From the NCBI RefSeq assembly GCF_905207935.1, contig NZ_CAJLNI010000082.1, forward strand, positions 1-8,601: a stretch of DNA of 8,601 nucleotides, in the 5' to 3' direction. The notes under the pieces were generated by a model. The model was not told where the DNA came from, did not search any database, and saw only the letters and a list, made by a program, of their open reading frames with translations. Of the stretch, positions 1 through 6,096 are shown one piece after another. This DNA is from an uncultured Haemophilus sp. GTDB taxonomy: Bacteria > Pseudomonadota > Gammaproteobacteria > Enterobacterales > Pasteurellaceae. Made by a program: the position numbers and the translations under genes. How positions within the stretch are numbered: the stretch's first letter is position 1; each line of letters starts with the position of its first letter.

Positions 1-1105
1 CGATTAAGATTGCGATAGAGCTGAAGTTAGCGAAACCACATAATGCGAAAGTAATAATTGCTTTAGTTTTTTCACTTAATACAACTGCTGTATCTGGTTG
101 TAAGTATTTCGCGAACTCTAAGTAACCCACGAATTCGTTAACAGCTAATTTCATACCAATCATTTGACCGGCGATGGCAGATTCATCCCAAGATACACCG
201 ATTAAGTAAGCTAATGGTTTGAAGATCCAACCAAAGATTGATTGTAATGTTAAATCACCGTAACCGAACCAGCCGCCTACGCCACCTAAGATACCGTTAA
301 TTAAAGCGATTAAACCCACGAATGCGATTAACATCGCACCTACGTTTAACGCTAATTGCATACCTGCACTCGCACCACCTGCCATTGCTTCAAGCACGTT
401 GGTTGGTTTTTCGCTATCATCCGTTTCAGGTTGTTTATCGTTAAATTGTTCAGTTTGTGGGAATAAAATTTTCGCAAATAATAAACCTGCTGGTGCAGCC
501 ATGAAAGATGCTGCGATTAAGTAAGTCAATGGTACGCCCATTCCTGCATAACCTGCCATTACTGAACCCGCGATAGAAGCTGTACCACCCGCCATAATAG
601 CGAACAATTCAGATTGGGTCATATTTTTAATGTAAGGGCGAACCACTAAAGGTGCTTCAGTTTGACCAACGAAGATATTCGCGGCTGCAGACATTGATTC
701 TGCTTTAGATGTACCTAACGCAGCTTGCAATGCACCACCGATCACTTTGATGACCACTTGCATGATGCCTAAGTAGTAAAGCACTGAAATTAAACCAGAG
801 AAAAAGACGATGATTGGTAACACTTTCACCGCAAAGATAAAGCCGGCATTTGACGGATCCGCTAAGCCACCAAAGACGAAGTTAATCCCTTCATTACCAT
901 AGGCGATAACATTTGATACACCATTTGCTGTCGCTTGTAATGCATCGCGACCAAACGGCACATACAAAATAAGGGCCGCAAATCCGATTTGGATCGCCAA
1001 AGCCCCTAATACAGTACGTAAATTAATCGCCTTACGATTATTTGAAAATAATACGGCAATGACCAGTAATACGACAATGCCTAAAACGCTACCTAAAATA
1101 CCCAT
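1..1105 (-). CDS. nupC: NupC-family (CNT) nucleoside transporter, 3' end cut by window edge
   Basis: Inner-membrane, cation-coupled nucleoside importer of the concentrative nucleoside transporter family. 368 codons are visible from ATG at 1105; family members are about 400-420 residues, so roughly 40-50 C-terminal residues lie beyond base 1. The protein is strongly hydrophobic with many membrane segments. Family signatures are visible: GQTEAPL (residues 147-153), ASIAGSV (176-182), VNEFVGY (322-328) and CGFANFSS (356-363). Q148/T149/E150, E324, N360 and S363 line up with the nucleobase- and ribose-contacting residues known from Vibrio cholerae CNT (QTE 154-156, E332, N368, S371). A charged, hydrophilic loop lies around 216-236. 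The start has an AGGGGA Shine-Dalgarno sequence at 1111-1116. It lies 106 bp downstream of yjjW on the same strand. E. coli has several paralogues (NupC, NupX, PsuT); the symbol is by family and the exact substrate (nucleoside versus pseudouridine) is not decidable here. Confidence 0.9.
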   Translation of the reverse strand, partial: MGILGSVLGIVVLLVIAVLFSNNRKAINLRTVLGALAIQIGFAALILYVPFGRDALQATANGVSNVIAYGNEGINFVFGGLADPSNAGFIFAVKVLPIIVFFSGLISVLYYLGIMQVVIKVIGGALQAALGTSKAESMSAAANIFVGQTEAPLVVRPYIKNMTQSELFAIMAGGTASIAGSVMAGYAGMGVPLTYLIAASFMAAPAGLLFAKILFPQTEQFNDKQPETDDSEKPTNVLEAMAGGASAGMQLALNVGAMLIAFVGLIALINGILGGVGGWFGYGDLTLQSIFGWIFKPLAYLIGVSWDESAIAGQMIGMKLAVNEFVGYLEFAKYLQPDTAVVLSEKTKAIITFALCGFANFSSIAILI

Positions 1106-1211
1106 TTTTTTCCCCTAGGTTGGTTAGATAAGTAAGTGAATAAAATTGTCCTATTCTACTTGTTTTTCGGTAAAAAGTCGGAATATTTTTACTATTTTTC
1201 GGCATGTTTGC

Positions 1212-2000
1212 TTATAAAATGGTCACAATTTTGGTCAGACCACAAGATTTCGCATAGTTTTCAAGTGCTTGGGTCTGTTCAACAGTTGGGACATAAGGCG
1301 TGAGTCCTTCGGCATCTCGTGCACCTTTTGTGTGCATTCGAATAATTTTCAACAACACATCCGGATAGTCTTTCAATAAGACAGCGACCTGTTCCAGCAA
1401 CTTTTCTGCATCAAAAAAATTCGCCACATAAACTAACCGCACCTCTTCCACTTTATTTAATGGTAATAATTGCGCCAAGTTCTTCAAATTGCGATCTAAG
1501 TTTTCTTGCTTGATATGTTGATGAGTGGGAATGATGTTTTTCGGGACAATGCCTTGGCGATTTTGTCTATCAAAGCACAAACGTTGTAAGCCAAGTCCTT
1601 CCCCTTTCAAATCAAAGAGAAATTTGTCTGTGACATCAATTAAAGGACGAATTGCGTCAAATTCAAAGAAACCACTGCTATCTAAATAGCAAGTTAGCCC
1701 TTCCTCACGTAGTTTTTGAAACAATGGAACGAGCTTTTTATGATGAATGGTGGGTTCACCGCCAGAAACGGTTACACCACGAATGAAAGGTACCGCATCC
1801 ATCACTTGCTCATACAAATACTGCAGACTGACTTGATGAGCGCCTTCTGCATAACGAGGAATGGTTTCTGGATTATGGCAATAAAGGCAGTTTAACTTAC
1901 AACCTTGTAAGAAAATACTAGTACGATTCCCCTGCCCTTCTACATTAGAAAAAGGAATAATACGATGCAGGGGAACATAAATATCAGAAAGTGCGGTCAC
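1212..2000 (-). CDS. yjjW: YjjW-type glycyl-radical enzyme activase (radical SAM)
   Basis: A cytoplasmic radical-SAM enzyme expected to use S-adenosylmethionine and a [4Fe-4S] cluster to place a glycyl radical on a partner enzyme. The 262 residues begin with the activase signature: GQGNR (22-26), then C34-x3-C38-x2-C41 followed by HNP (42-44), and the SAM-binding VSGGEP (78-83). E. coli YjjW, as I recall it, has a cysteine-rich ferredoxin-like insert with two extra clusters between the CxxxCxxC and GGE motifs. Here only 38 residues separate C41 from G80 and they contain no cysteine, so the insert is absent and the layout resembles PflA. The start is GTG at 2000 with no clear Shine-Dalgarno; codons 2-4 contain an uptake signal sequence. 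It follows the yfcZ-like gene by 32 bp and precedes nupC, probably co-transcribed with at least the former. The usual partner yjjI is not adjacent. The YjjW assignment rather than a generic PflA-like activase rests mainly on context. Confidence 0.82.
   Translation of the reverse strand: MTALSDIYVPLHRIIPFSNVEGQGNRTSIFLQGCKLNCLYCHNPETIPRYAEGAHQVSLQYLYEQVMDAVPFIRGVTVSGGEPTIHHKKLVPLFQKLREEGLTCYLDSSGFFEFDAIRPLIDVTDKFLFDLKGEGLGLQRLCFDRQNRQGIVPKNIIPTHQHIKQENLDRNLKNLAQLLPLNKVEEVRLVYVANFFDAEKLLEQVAVLLKDYPDVLLKIIRMHTKGARDAEGLTPYVPTVEQTQALENYAKSCGLTKIVTIL
1989..1997 (+). repeat. DNA uptake signal sequence inside yjjW start
   Basis: Exact 9-base Hin-type USS core AAGTGCGGT. It is unpaired (no inverted partner nearby) and falls in codons 2-4 of yjjW, where its complement encodes Thr-Ala-Leu directly after the GTG start. 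Confidence 0.9.
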
Positions 2001-2032
2001 AAAAAACGCTGTTTTCTAGAGTAAGTCATCAC

Positions 2033-2323
2033 TTACGAAAGTTTCATTTGGAAAATCACTAATTCCGCTTGGCAGCAGAATGTGAAAACCGCTTTAAGCA
2101 AGTATCCATCTTCAACCTGTTGAATTTCAGACTGAATTTGACAAGGTTCACTTTCGATATCACGTGCTTTTAACGTGAAATATTCCAATGCGCCTTCTGC
2201 ATCTTGACGAGTGGCGTAAAACTGTTCGATAGGTAAACTACAATCACTGTTGTCAAACAATGATTTCATATCGAAAGTATTACATCCTACGCATTCAATT
2301 GGTTTTTCAGTTTGAATGGCCAT
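2033..2323 (-). CDS. Small cysteine-rich YfcZ/YiiS-family protein
   Basis: A 96-residue soluble protein of unknown function that resembles the E. coli YfcZ/YiiS (DUF406) family. Shared landmarks are DNSDC (residues 24-28), the middle segment ESEPCQI (57-63) and the ending FTFCCQAELVIFQ (80-92). It has six cysteines (11, 14, 28, 61, 83, 84), including a CxxC pair at 11-14, which could bind metal or be redox-active; that is inference only. There is no signal peptide or membrane segment. The ATG at 2323 was chosen because AAGGAG lies six bases upstream (2330-2335). The frame stays open further upstream, but that extension would run into trpS and across its terminator. It sits immediately downstream of the trpS terminator and 32 bp upstream of yjjW. 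E. coli YfcZ and YiiS are functionally uncharacterised, so no activity is assigned. Confidence 0.85.
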   Translation of the reverse strand: MAIQTEKPIECVGCNTFDMKSLFDNSDCSLPIEQFYATRQDAEGALEYFTLKARDIESEPCQIQSEIQQVEDGYLLKAVFTFCCQAELVIFQMKLS

Positions 2324-2329
2324 CTTTTT

Positions 2330-2335
2330 CTCCTT
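2330..2335 (-). promoter_or_regulatory. Ribosome binding site deciding the yfcZ-like start
   Basis: AAGGAG on the minus strand, six bases before ATG at 2323. It fixes the 96-residue start over the longer open frame. The site begins only four bases after the T-run of the trpS terminator. Confidence 0.8.
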
Positions 2336-2339
2336 ATCT

Positions 2340-2365
2340 AAAAAAGCCGTGATATAACACGGCTT
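2340..2365 (-). terminator. Rho-independent terminator of trpS
   Basis: On the minus strand an 8-bp perfect stem, AAGCCGTG / CACGGCTT (2358-2365 with 2344-2351), closes a 6-base loop. The stem's own last two T's continue into a run of six T's (2340-2345). It lies 13 bp past the trpS stop codon and just before the ribosome binding site of the yfcZ-like gene. Confidence 0.8.
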
Positions 2366-2378
2366 ATTAAGTTTAAAA

Positions 2379-3383
2379 TTATTTTGCAGCAACAAAGCCG
2401 ACGGCTTCGTACACTTTGGCAAGAGTTTCTTTCGCTCTTGCACGGGCTTTTTCCGCACCTTGACGCAAAATCTCGTCTAAAAGTGCTTCATCGTTACGAT
2501 ATTGATAGAAACGTTCTTGTAAACCCGCAAGTAAGTTTGACACTTCGTCAGCCACGGCTGTTTTTAAGTGGCCGTACATTTTACCTTCAAATTCTTTTTC
2601 AAGGTCTGCCACAGATTTATCCGTCACTGCAGAAAGGATATCTAATAAGTTAGACACGCCCGCTTTGTTTTTCACGTCATAACGTACAACAGGCGGTTCA
2701 TCAGAGTCTGTTACCGCGCGTTTGATTTTTTTCGCCACCGATTTAGGATCTTCAAGCAAAGTCACCACGTTATTACGGTTATCATCGGATTTAGACATTT
2801 TTTTATCAGGATCTTGCAAAGACATAATACGCGCACCGGCTTTGCCTAAGAAGATTTCAGGAATCGTGAAAATATCACCATAAAGCGCATTAAAACGAGC
2901 GGCAATATCACGGGTGATTTCTAAATGTTGTTTTTGGTCATCCCCTACCGGCACGCTTTTCGCTTGGTAAAGTAAGATATCTGCAGCCATTAAAACCGGA
3001 TAATCAAATAAACCCACGTTAATATTTTCGGCATAACGTGCTGATTTATCTTTAAATTGAGTCATACGGCTCATTTCACCAAAATAGGTGTAGCAGTTTA
3101 ATACCCAGCTTAGTTGAGTATGTTCTGGTACATGAGATTGCACGAAGATTGTGCTTTTATTCGGATCAATGCCACAAGCCAAGTAAAGGGCAAGTACATC
3201 AAGCGTTGCTTTGCGAAGTGCTGCAGGATCTTGACGTACAGTGATGGCGTGTAAATCCACCACGCAGAAAATACACTCATAATCTTCTTGCATTTTCACC
3301 CAGTTGCGAAGTGCGCCTAAATAATTCCCGATAGTTAATTCGCCGGAAGGCTGCACGCCACTGAATACAATTGGTTTTGTCAT
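2379..3383 (-). CDS. trpS: Tryptophanyl-tRNA synthetase
   Basis: A cytoplasmic class Ic aminoacyl-tRNA synthetase that charges tRNA-Trp with tryptophan using ATP. The 334 residues equal the E. coli length. The HIGH-like ATP-binding motif appears as TIGN (residues 17-20) within PSGELTIGNYLGA, and the second signature KMSKS is at 195-199, the same position as in E. coli. The segment FDYPVLMAADILLY (127-140) carries the conserved aspartate (D135) associated with tryptophan recognition. The Rossmann catalytic domain is followed by a helical C-terminal anticodon-binding region. The ATG at 3383 has AAGGAT six bases upstream. The gene is divergent from hflD with a candidate promoter in the 140-bp gap, and ends in its own hairpin terminator, so it is probably a single-gene transcript with possible read-through into the yfcZ-like gene. 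Confidence 0.98.
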   Translation of the reverse strand: MTKPIVFSGVQPSGELTIGNYLGALRNWVKMQEDYECIFCVVDLHAITVRQDPAALRKATLDVLALYLACGIDPNKSTIFVQSHVPEHTQLSWVLNCYTYFGEMSRMTQFKDKSARYAENINVGLFDYPVLMAADILLYQAKSVPVGDDQKQHLEITRDIAARFNALYGDIFTIPEIFLGKAGARIMSLQDPDKKMSKSDDNRNNVVTLLEDPKSVAKKIKRAVTDSDEPPVVRYDVKNKAGVSNLLDILSAVTDKSVADLEKEFEGKMYGHLKTAVADEVSNLLAGLQERFYQYRNDEALLDEILRQGAEKARARAKETLAKVYEAVGFVAAK

Positions 3384-3419
3384 TGGTTATCCTTTTATTC
3401 TGTAAACTGAATTGGCGCT

Positions 3420-3448
3420 ATGATAACAAAAGATAGGGCGTTTTTTAA
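3420..3448 (-). promoter_or_regulatory. Candidate trpS promoter
   Basis: On the minus strand the -10 candidate TATCAT (3420-3425, 5 of 6 consensus bases) is preceded at 17 bp by a weak -35 candidate TTAAAA (3443-3448, 4 of 6). This would give a leader of about 30 bases before the trpS ATG. Called from consensus only. Confidence 0.35.
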
Positions 3449-3456
3449 TGATTGAG

Positions 3457-3485
3457 TTCAAAACAATGTGTAAAAATGCTATATT
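3457..3485 (+). promoter_or_regulatory. Candidate hflD-purB promoter with extended -10
   Basis: TATATT (3480-3485) preceded by TG plus one base (3477-3479) forms an extended -10 element. TTCAAA (3457-3462) lies at 17-bp spacing as a 4-of-6 -35 element. The predicted transcript would begin about 30 bases before the hflD ATG at 3524. The position also argues against an earlier hflD start, since the frame upstream of 3524 would overlap the promoter. Confidence 0.5.
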
Positions 3486-3523
3486 ACGCCAAAAATTTCT
3501 GCAGCTCACAATTTATAATCCCA

Positions 3524-4147
3524 ATGAAAAATTATAATGATATGGCTCTGGCACTTGCCGGTGTTTGTCAATCAGTCTTATTAATCAGTCAATTAGCACA
3601 AAAAGGCGAAGTTGATCATCAAGATGCATTCCAAACCACCATTCATTCTCTTCTCATCACTCAACCTGAAGATACATTAGCCGTATTTGGCGGTGATGTT
3701 CAACATCTTAAAGTGGGATTAAACACACTTATCGAGCAACTCACCCAATTAAACGACAAAAATTTATTAAATTATTGGGGTAGCTTGTTAGCGTTAGAGA
3801 GCAAATTAAACAAACAACCTGAAATCAAACAAGAACTTGGCCGCCGTATTGCTCGCTTACCGGAACAACTTGCTTATCACGACAATCAATTTGATGATGA
3901 GATGTTTTCAATCATGGCAAATATTTATGTCGATACAATTAGTCCTTTAGGCAAACGCATTCATATTATTGGTTCGGCATATCATTTACAGCAACAAAAT
4001 GTACAAGACAAAATTCGTGCGTGTTTACTTGCCGGCATTCGTTCTGCCGTTTTGTGGCGTCAAGTCGGCGGCAGCAAATGGCAACTGTTATTTCATCGTA
4101 AAAAATTAGTGCAAGCGGCACGACAACTCTACTCAACTTTAAATTAA
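3524..4147 (+). CDS. hflD: HflD, high-frequency lysogenization protein homolog
   Basis: A 207-residue mostly helical protein of the HflD family, a membrane-associated cytoplasmic protein in E. coli that interacts with phage lambda CII and affects lysogenization; its normal cellular role is not settled. Matches to the E. coli protein are clear by eye: ALALAGVCQS (residues 8-17), TLAVFGG (51-57), IYVDTISPLGKRI (134-146) and LLAGIRSAVLWRQVGG (168-183). The ATG at 3524 is chosen because it aligns with the E. coli N-terminus (M-K-N-Y). The frame is open back to a TTG at 3452, but those 24 residues have no family counterpart and overlap the likely promoter. No strong Shine-Dalgarno precedes 3524. 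The gene ends 16 bp before purB, matching the hflD-purB order in E. coli; mnmA, which precedes hflD there, is not present here. Confidence 0.93.
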   Translation: MKNYNDMALALAGVCQSVLLISQLAQKGEVDHQDAFQTTIHSLLITQPEDTLAVFGGDVQHLKVGLNTLIEQLTQLNDKNLLNYWGSLLALESKLNKQPEIKQELGRRIARLPEQLAYHDNQFDDEMFSIMANIYVDTISPLGKRIHIIGSAYHLQQQNVQDKIRACLLAGIRSAVLWRQVGGSKWQLLFHRKKLVQAARQLYSTLN

Positions 4148-4163
4148 TCCTTGGAGAACTCTT

Positions 4164-5531
4164 ATGCAACTTTCCGCATTAACCGCTCTTTCCCCGATTG
4201 ACGGTCGTTATCAAGATAAAGCCACTGCATTGCGTGGTATTTTCAGTGAATTTGGCTTGCTCAAATTCCGTGTCACCGTGGAAGTACGTTGGTTACAAAA
4301 ATTGGCGGCGACCGCTGAAATCCAAGAAGTTTCTTCTTTGTCTAAAGAAGCAAACGATTACCTTAATAAAATTGTGGAAGAATTCAGTCTTCAAGATGCT
4401 GAACGTATCAAAGAAATTGAGCGCACCACGAATCATGACGTAAAAGCGGTTGAGTATTTCTTAAAAGAAAAAAGTGAAGCCTTACCAGAATTAGCCAAAG
4501 TCTCTGAATTTATTCACTTTGCTTGTACCTCTGAAGATATTAACAACCTTTCTCATGCTTTAATGTTAAAAACCGCGCGTGAAGAAGTAATCTTACCGGA
4601 ATGGCAAAAACTGATTGATGAAATCACCCGTCTAGCAAACGAATACAAAACCATCCCATTACTTTCTCGTACACACGGCCAACCTGCCTCACCAAGTACT
4701 GTGGGTAAAGAAATGGCGAACGTGGTTTACCGTTTAAAACGCCAATTCAAACAACTCCAACAAAATGAAATCTTGGGTAAAATCAACGGTGCTGTGGGTA
4801 ACTACAATGCGCATTTATCCGCTTATCCAAATATTAACTGGCATAAATTCAGTGAAGAATTTGTCACCTCATTAGGTTTAGACTGGAACCCATACACCAC
4901 GCAAATTGAACCTCACGATTACATTGCTGAATACTTTGATGCCGTGGTTCGTTTTAATACCATCATCATCGACTTCGATCGTGACTTATGGGGCTACATT
5001 GCGTTAAATCACTTTAAACAACGCACTATCGCGGGTGAAATTGGCTCATCTACCATGCCGCATAAAGTGAATCCAATCGACTTCGAAAACTCAGAAGGTA
5101 ACTTAGGTTTAGCCAATGCCGTGATGACTCACCTAGGTCAAAAATTACCGATTTCCCGTTGGCAACGAGACTTAACCGACTCCACTGTATTACGTAACTT
5201 AGGTGTGGGTTTAGGTTATTGCTTAATTGCATATGCCGCAACGCGTAAAGGTATCAGCAAATTAGAAGTGAACGAACAACATCTCCGTGATGAACTCAAC
5301 CAAAACTGGGAAGTTTTAGCTGAGCCAATCCAAACCGTGATGCGTCGCTATGGTATTGAAAAACCATACGAAAAATTAAAAGAGCTCACTCGTGGGAAAC
5401 GAGTTGATGAAAAAGCAATGCGTGAATTCATCGAAAAACTGGATATCCCAGCCGATGAAAAAGCACGTTTACAACAACTCACTCCTGCAACCTATATTGG
5501 TGCAGCCATTGAGTTAGTGGAAAAACTTTAA
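4164..5531 (+). CDS. purB: Adenylosuccinate lyase
   Basis: A cytoplasmic enzyme of purine synthesis, acting twice: it cleaves SAICAR to AICAR plus fumarate, and adenylosuccinate to AMP plus fumarate. The 455 residues compare with 456 in E. coli, and the numbering matches. The fumarase/aspartase superfamily signature GSSTMPHKVNP occupies 294-304, with the catalytic serine at 295 on the flexible loop. The general-acid histidine is H171 in SRTHGQPASP (168-177). TSEDINN (122-128) and TTNHDVKAVE (88-97) are further active-site segments. The start has TGGAGA (4152-4157) seven bases upstream. It is the second gene of an hflD-purB operon and ends at an inverted-USS terminator. A PurR operator-like sequence lies in codons 62-67 (see separate entry), suggesting purine-responsive repression. 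Confidence 0.98.
   Translation: MQLSALTALSPIDGRYQDKATALRGIFSEFGLLKFRVTVEVRWLQKLAATAEIQEVSSLSKEANDYLNKIVEEFSLQDAERIKEIERTTNHDVKAVEYFLKEKSEALPELAKVSEFIHFACTSEDINNLSHALMLKTAREEVILPEWQKLIDEITRLANEYKTIPLLSRTHGQPASPSTVGKEMANVVYRLKRQFKQLQQNEILGKINGAVGNYNAHLSAYPNINWHKFSEEFVTSLGLDWNPYTTQIEPHDYIAEYFDAVVRFNTIIIDFDRDLWGYIALNHFKQRTIAGEIGSSTMPHKVNPIDFENSEGNLGLANAVMTHLGQKLPISRWQRDLTDSTVLRNLGVGLGYCLIAYAATRKGISKLEVNEQHLRDELNQNWEVLAEPIQTVMRRYGIEKPYEKLKELTRGKRVDEKAMREFIEKLDIPADEKARLQQLTPATYIGAAIELVEKL
4348..4363 (+). promoter_or_regulatory. Candidate intragenic PurR operator in purB
   Basis: The 16-mer AAGCAAACGATTACCT matches the palindromic PurR box ACGCAAACGTTTGCGT at 12 of 16 positions, including the GCAAACG left half. 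It falls in codons 62-67 of purB. In E. coli the purB PurR operator is reported at codons 62-67 and acts as a transcriptional roadblock. The positional coincidence is the main support; protein-coding constraint could partly explain the match. Confidence 0.5.
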
Positions 5532-5555
5532 TAAAGTTTTCATGCCCTAAAAAAT

Positions 5556-5597
5556 AAAAGTGCGGTCAAAAACATCTTAGATTTTGACCGCACTTTT
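5556..5597. terminator. Bidirectional terminator made of an inverted USS pair
   Basis: A perfect 16-bp stem (5556-5571 with 5582-5597) encloses a 10-base loop. Each arm holds an exact USS core: AAGTGCGGT at 5558-5566 and its complement at 5587-5595. Arms start with A's and end with T's (a run of six T's at 5594-5599), so the structure can terminate on both strands. It sits between the convergent genes purB (stop at 5531) and the PACE-family gene (stop at 5610), as expected for a shared terminator. Confidence 0.88.
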
Positions 5598-5609
5598 TTC
5601 TTTCTTCTC

Positions 5610-6035
5610 TTACCTATTGCATCCTTCACGCTTAATAAACAGCAATCGCGCGTGATCATATACCCAATTAAAAATAAAGGTATAAACGGTCACCATCACC
5701 GTTAAGCTGAAATCCATCATAAAAGCTGTAATCCAATCCACTTTTAAAAAGTAAGCAATGATCGGCACGGTGAAAATAAGCAAACCGCTCTCAAATGAAA
5801 TGGCATGTAAAGTACGAAATATGACACCTCGCTTTTCTCGCGGTCCCGTAAAGACTTTATCAAGAAAATAATTAAAGACGAGGTTCCATAGCATGGCGGT
5901 TAAGGAAACCAGTACCATGGACCCAAAGAGAATAGAAACACTTTCTTCTGTAAAGAAATACAAAGCGAAAACAGAAAGCAACACAACCGTGGTTTCAAAC
6001 AAGATTGCGTGAAAAAGTCGCTCAAGAAAACTCAT
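5610..6035 (-). CDS. PACE-family (AceI-like) small efflux transporter
   Basis: A 141-residue inner-membrane protein with four hydrophobic segments (about 12-29, 34-58, 80-98, 103-125), close in size to Acinetobacter AceI (144). It is an internal tandem duplication of the bacterial transmembrane-pair domain. The motif RxxHAxxFE occurs twice (R6-H9-F13-E14 and R74-H77-F81-E82). The second-helix motif also occurs twice: WNLVFNYFLD (50-59), and a looser FNWVYD (122-127). E14 corresponds to the essential membrane glutamate E15 of AceI. Known PACE proteins are proton-coupled exporters of biocides such as chlorhexidine, and AceI also exports the diamines putrescine and cadaverine. The ATG at 6035 has AAGGA six bases upstream. 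It lies 61 bp downstream of potD on the same strand with a hairpin between them, so it may have separate or read-through expression. The family is confident; the substrate is inferred. Confidence 0.88.
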   Translation of the reverse strand: MSFLERLFHAILFETTVVLLSVFALYFFTEESVSILFGSMVLVSLTAMLWNLVFNYFLDKVFTGPREKRGVIFRTLHAISFESGLLIFTVPIIAYFLKVDWITAFMMDFSLTVMVTVYTFIFNWVYDHARLLFIKREGCNR

Positions 6036-6054
6036 TTGTCATCCTTTACAAAGC

Positions 6055-6083
6055 AAAAGTGCGGTCAAATTCACCGCACTTTT
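6055..6083 (-). terminator. USS-pair hairpin downstream of potD
   Basis: An 11-bp perfect stem (6055-6065 with 6073-6083) encloses a 7-base loop. Both arms contain an exact USS core (AAGTGCGGT at 6057-6065, complement at 6073-6081). Read on the minus strand it follows the potD stop by 13 bp and ends in four T's, then GC, so it is a plausible but short-tailed, possibly leaky terminator. It lies about 10 bases before the ribosome binding site of the PACE-family gene. Confidence 0.72.
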
Positions 6084-6096
6084 CATCAATATTTGA

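Noticed and set aside
1106..1211. Possible nupC promoter (minus-strand TAGAAT at 1153-1158) and a CRP half-site TGTGA near 1221-1225
   Set aside because: The best -35 is at 19 bp and poor, and no second CRP half-site at the right spacing is present; the gap shows nothing else convincing.
2021..2036. Perfect small hairpin GTAAGT-CATC-ACTTAC at the end of the YfcZ-like gene
   Set aside because: AT-rich 6-bp stem with no T-run after it, overlapping the stop codon; not convincing as a terminator.
2324..2458. Upstream in-frame extension of the YfcZ-like gene into trpS
   Set aside because: It would run through the trpS terminator and 3' coding end; AAGGAG before ATG at 2323 fits a 96-residue protein of family size.
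2384..2653. Plus-strand open frame opposite trpS
   Set aside because: It lies wholly antisense to a certain gene and shows no recognisable motif or ribosome binding site.
3397..3412. Imperfect dyad ATTCTGTAAACTGAAT in the trpS leader, considered as a TrpR-like operator
   Set aside because: Only 6 of 8 pairs match and it lacks the CTAG core of TrpR sites.
3452..3523. Upstream in-frame extension of hflD to a TTG at 3452
   Set aside because: The added 24 residues have no counterpart in E. coli HflD and overlap the candidate -35/-10; M-K-N-Y at 3524 aligns with the family start.
3966..4169. Minus-strand open frame opposite the hflD end
   Set aside because: Antisense shadow of hflD with no family features.
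4198..4443. Plus-strand open frame within purB in another frame
   Set aside because: Out-of-frame shadow of the purB N-terminal region.
5050..5241. Minus-strand open frame opposite purB
   Set aside because: Antisense shadow covering the conserved GSSTMPHKVNP region; no independent support.
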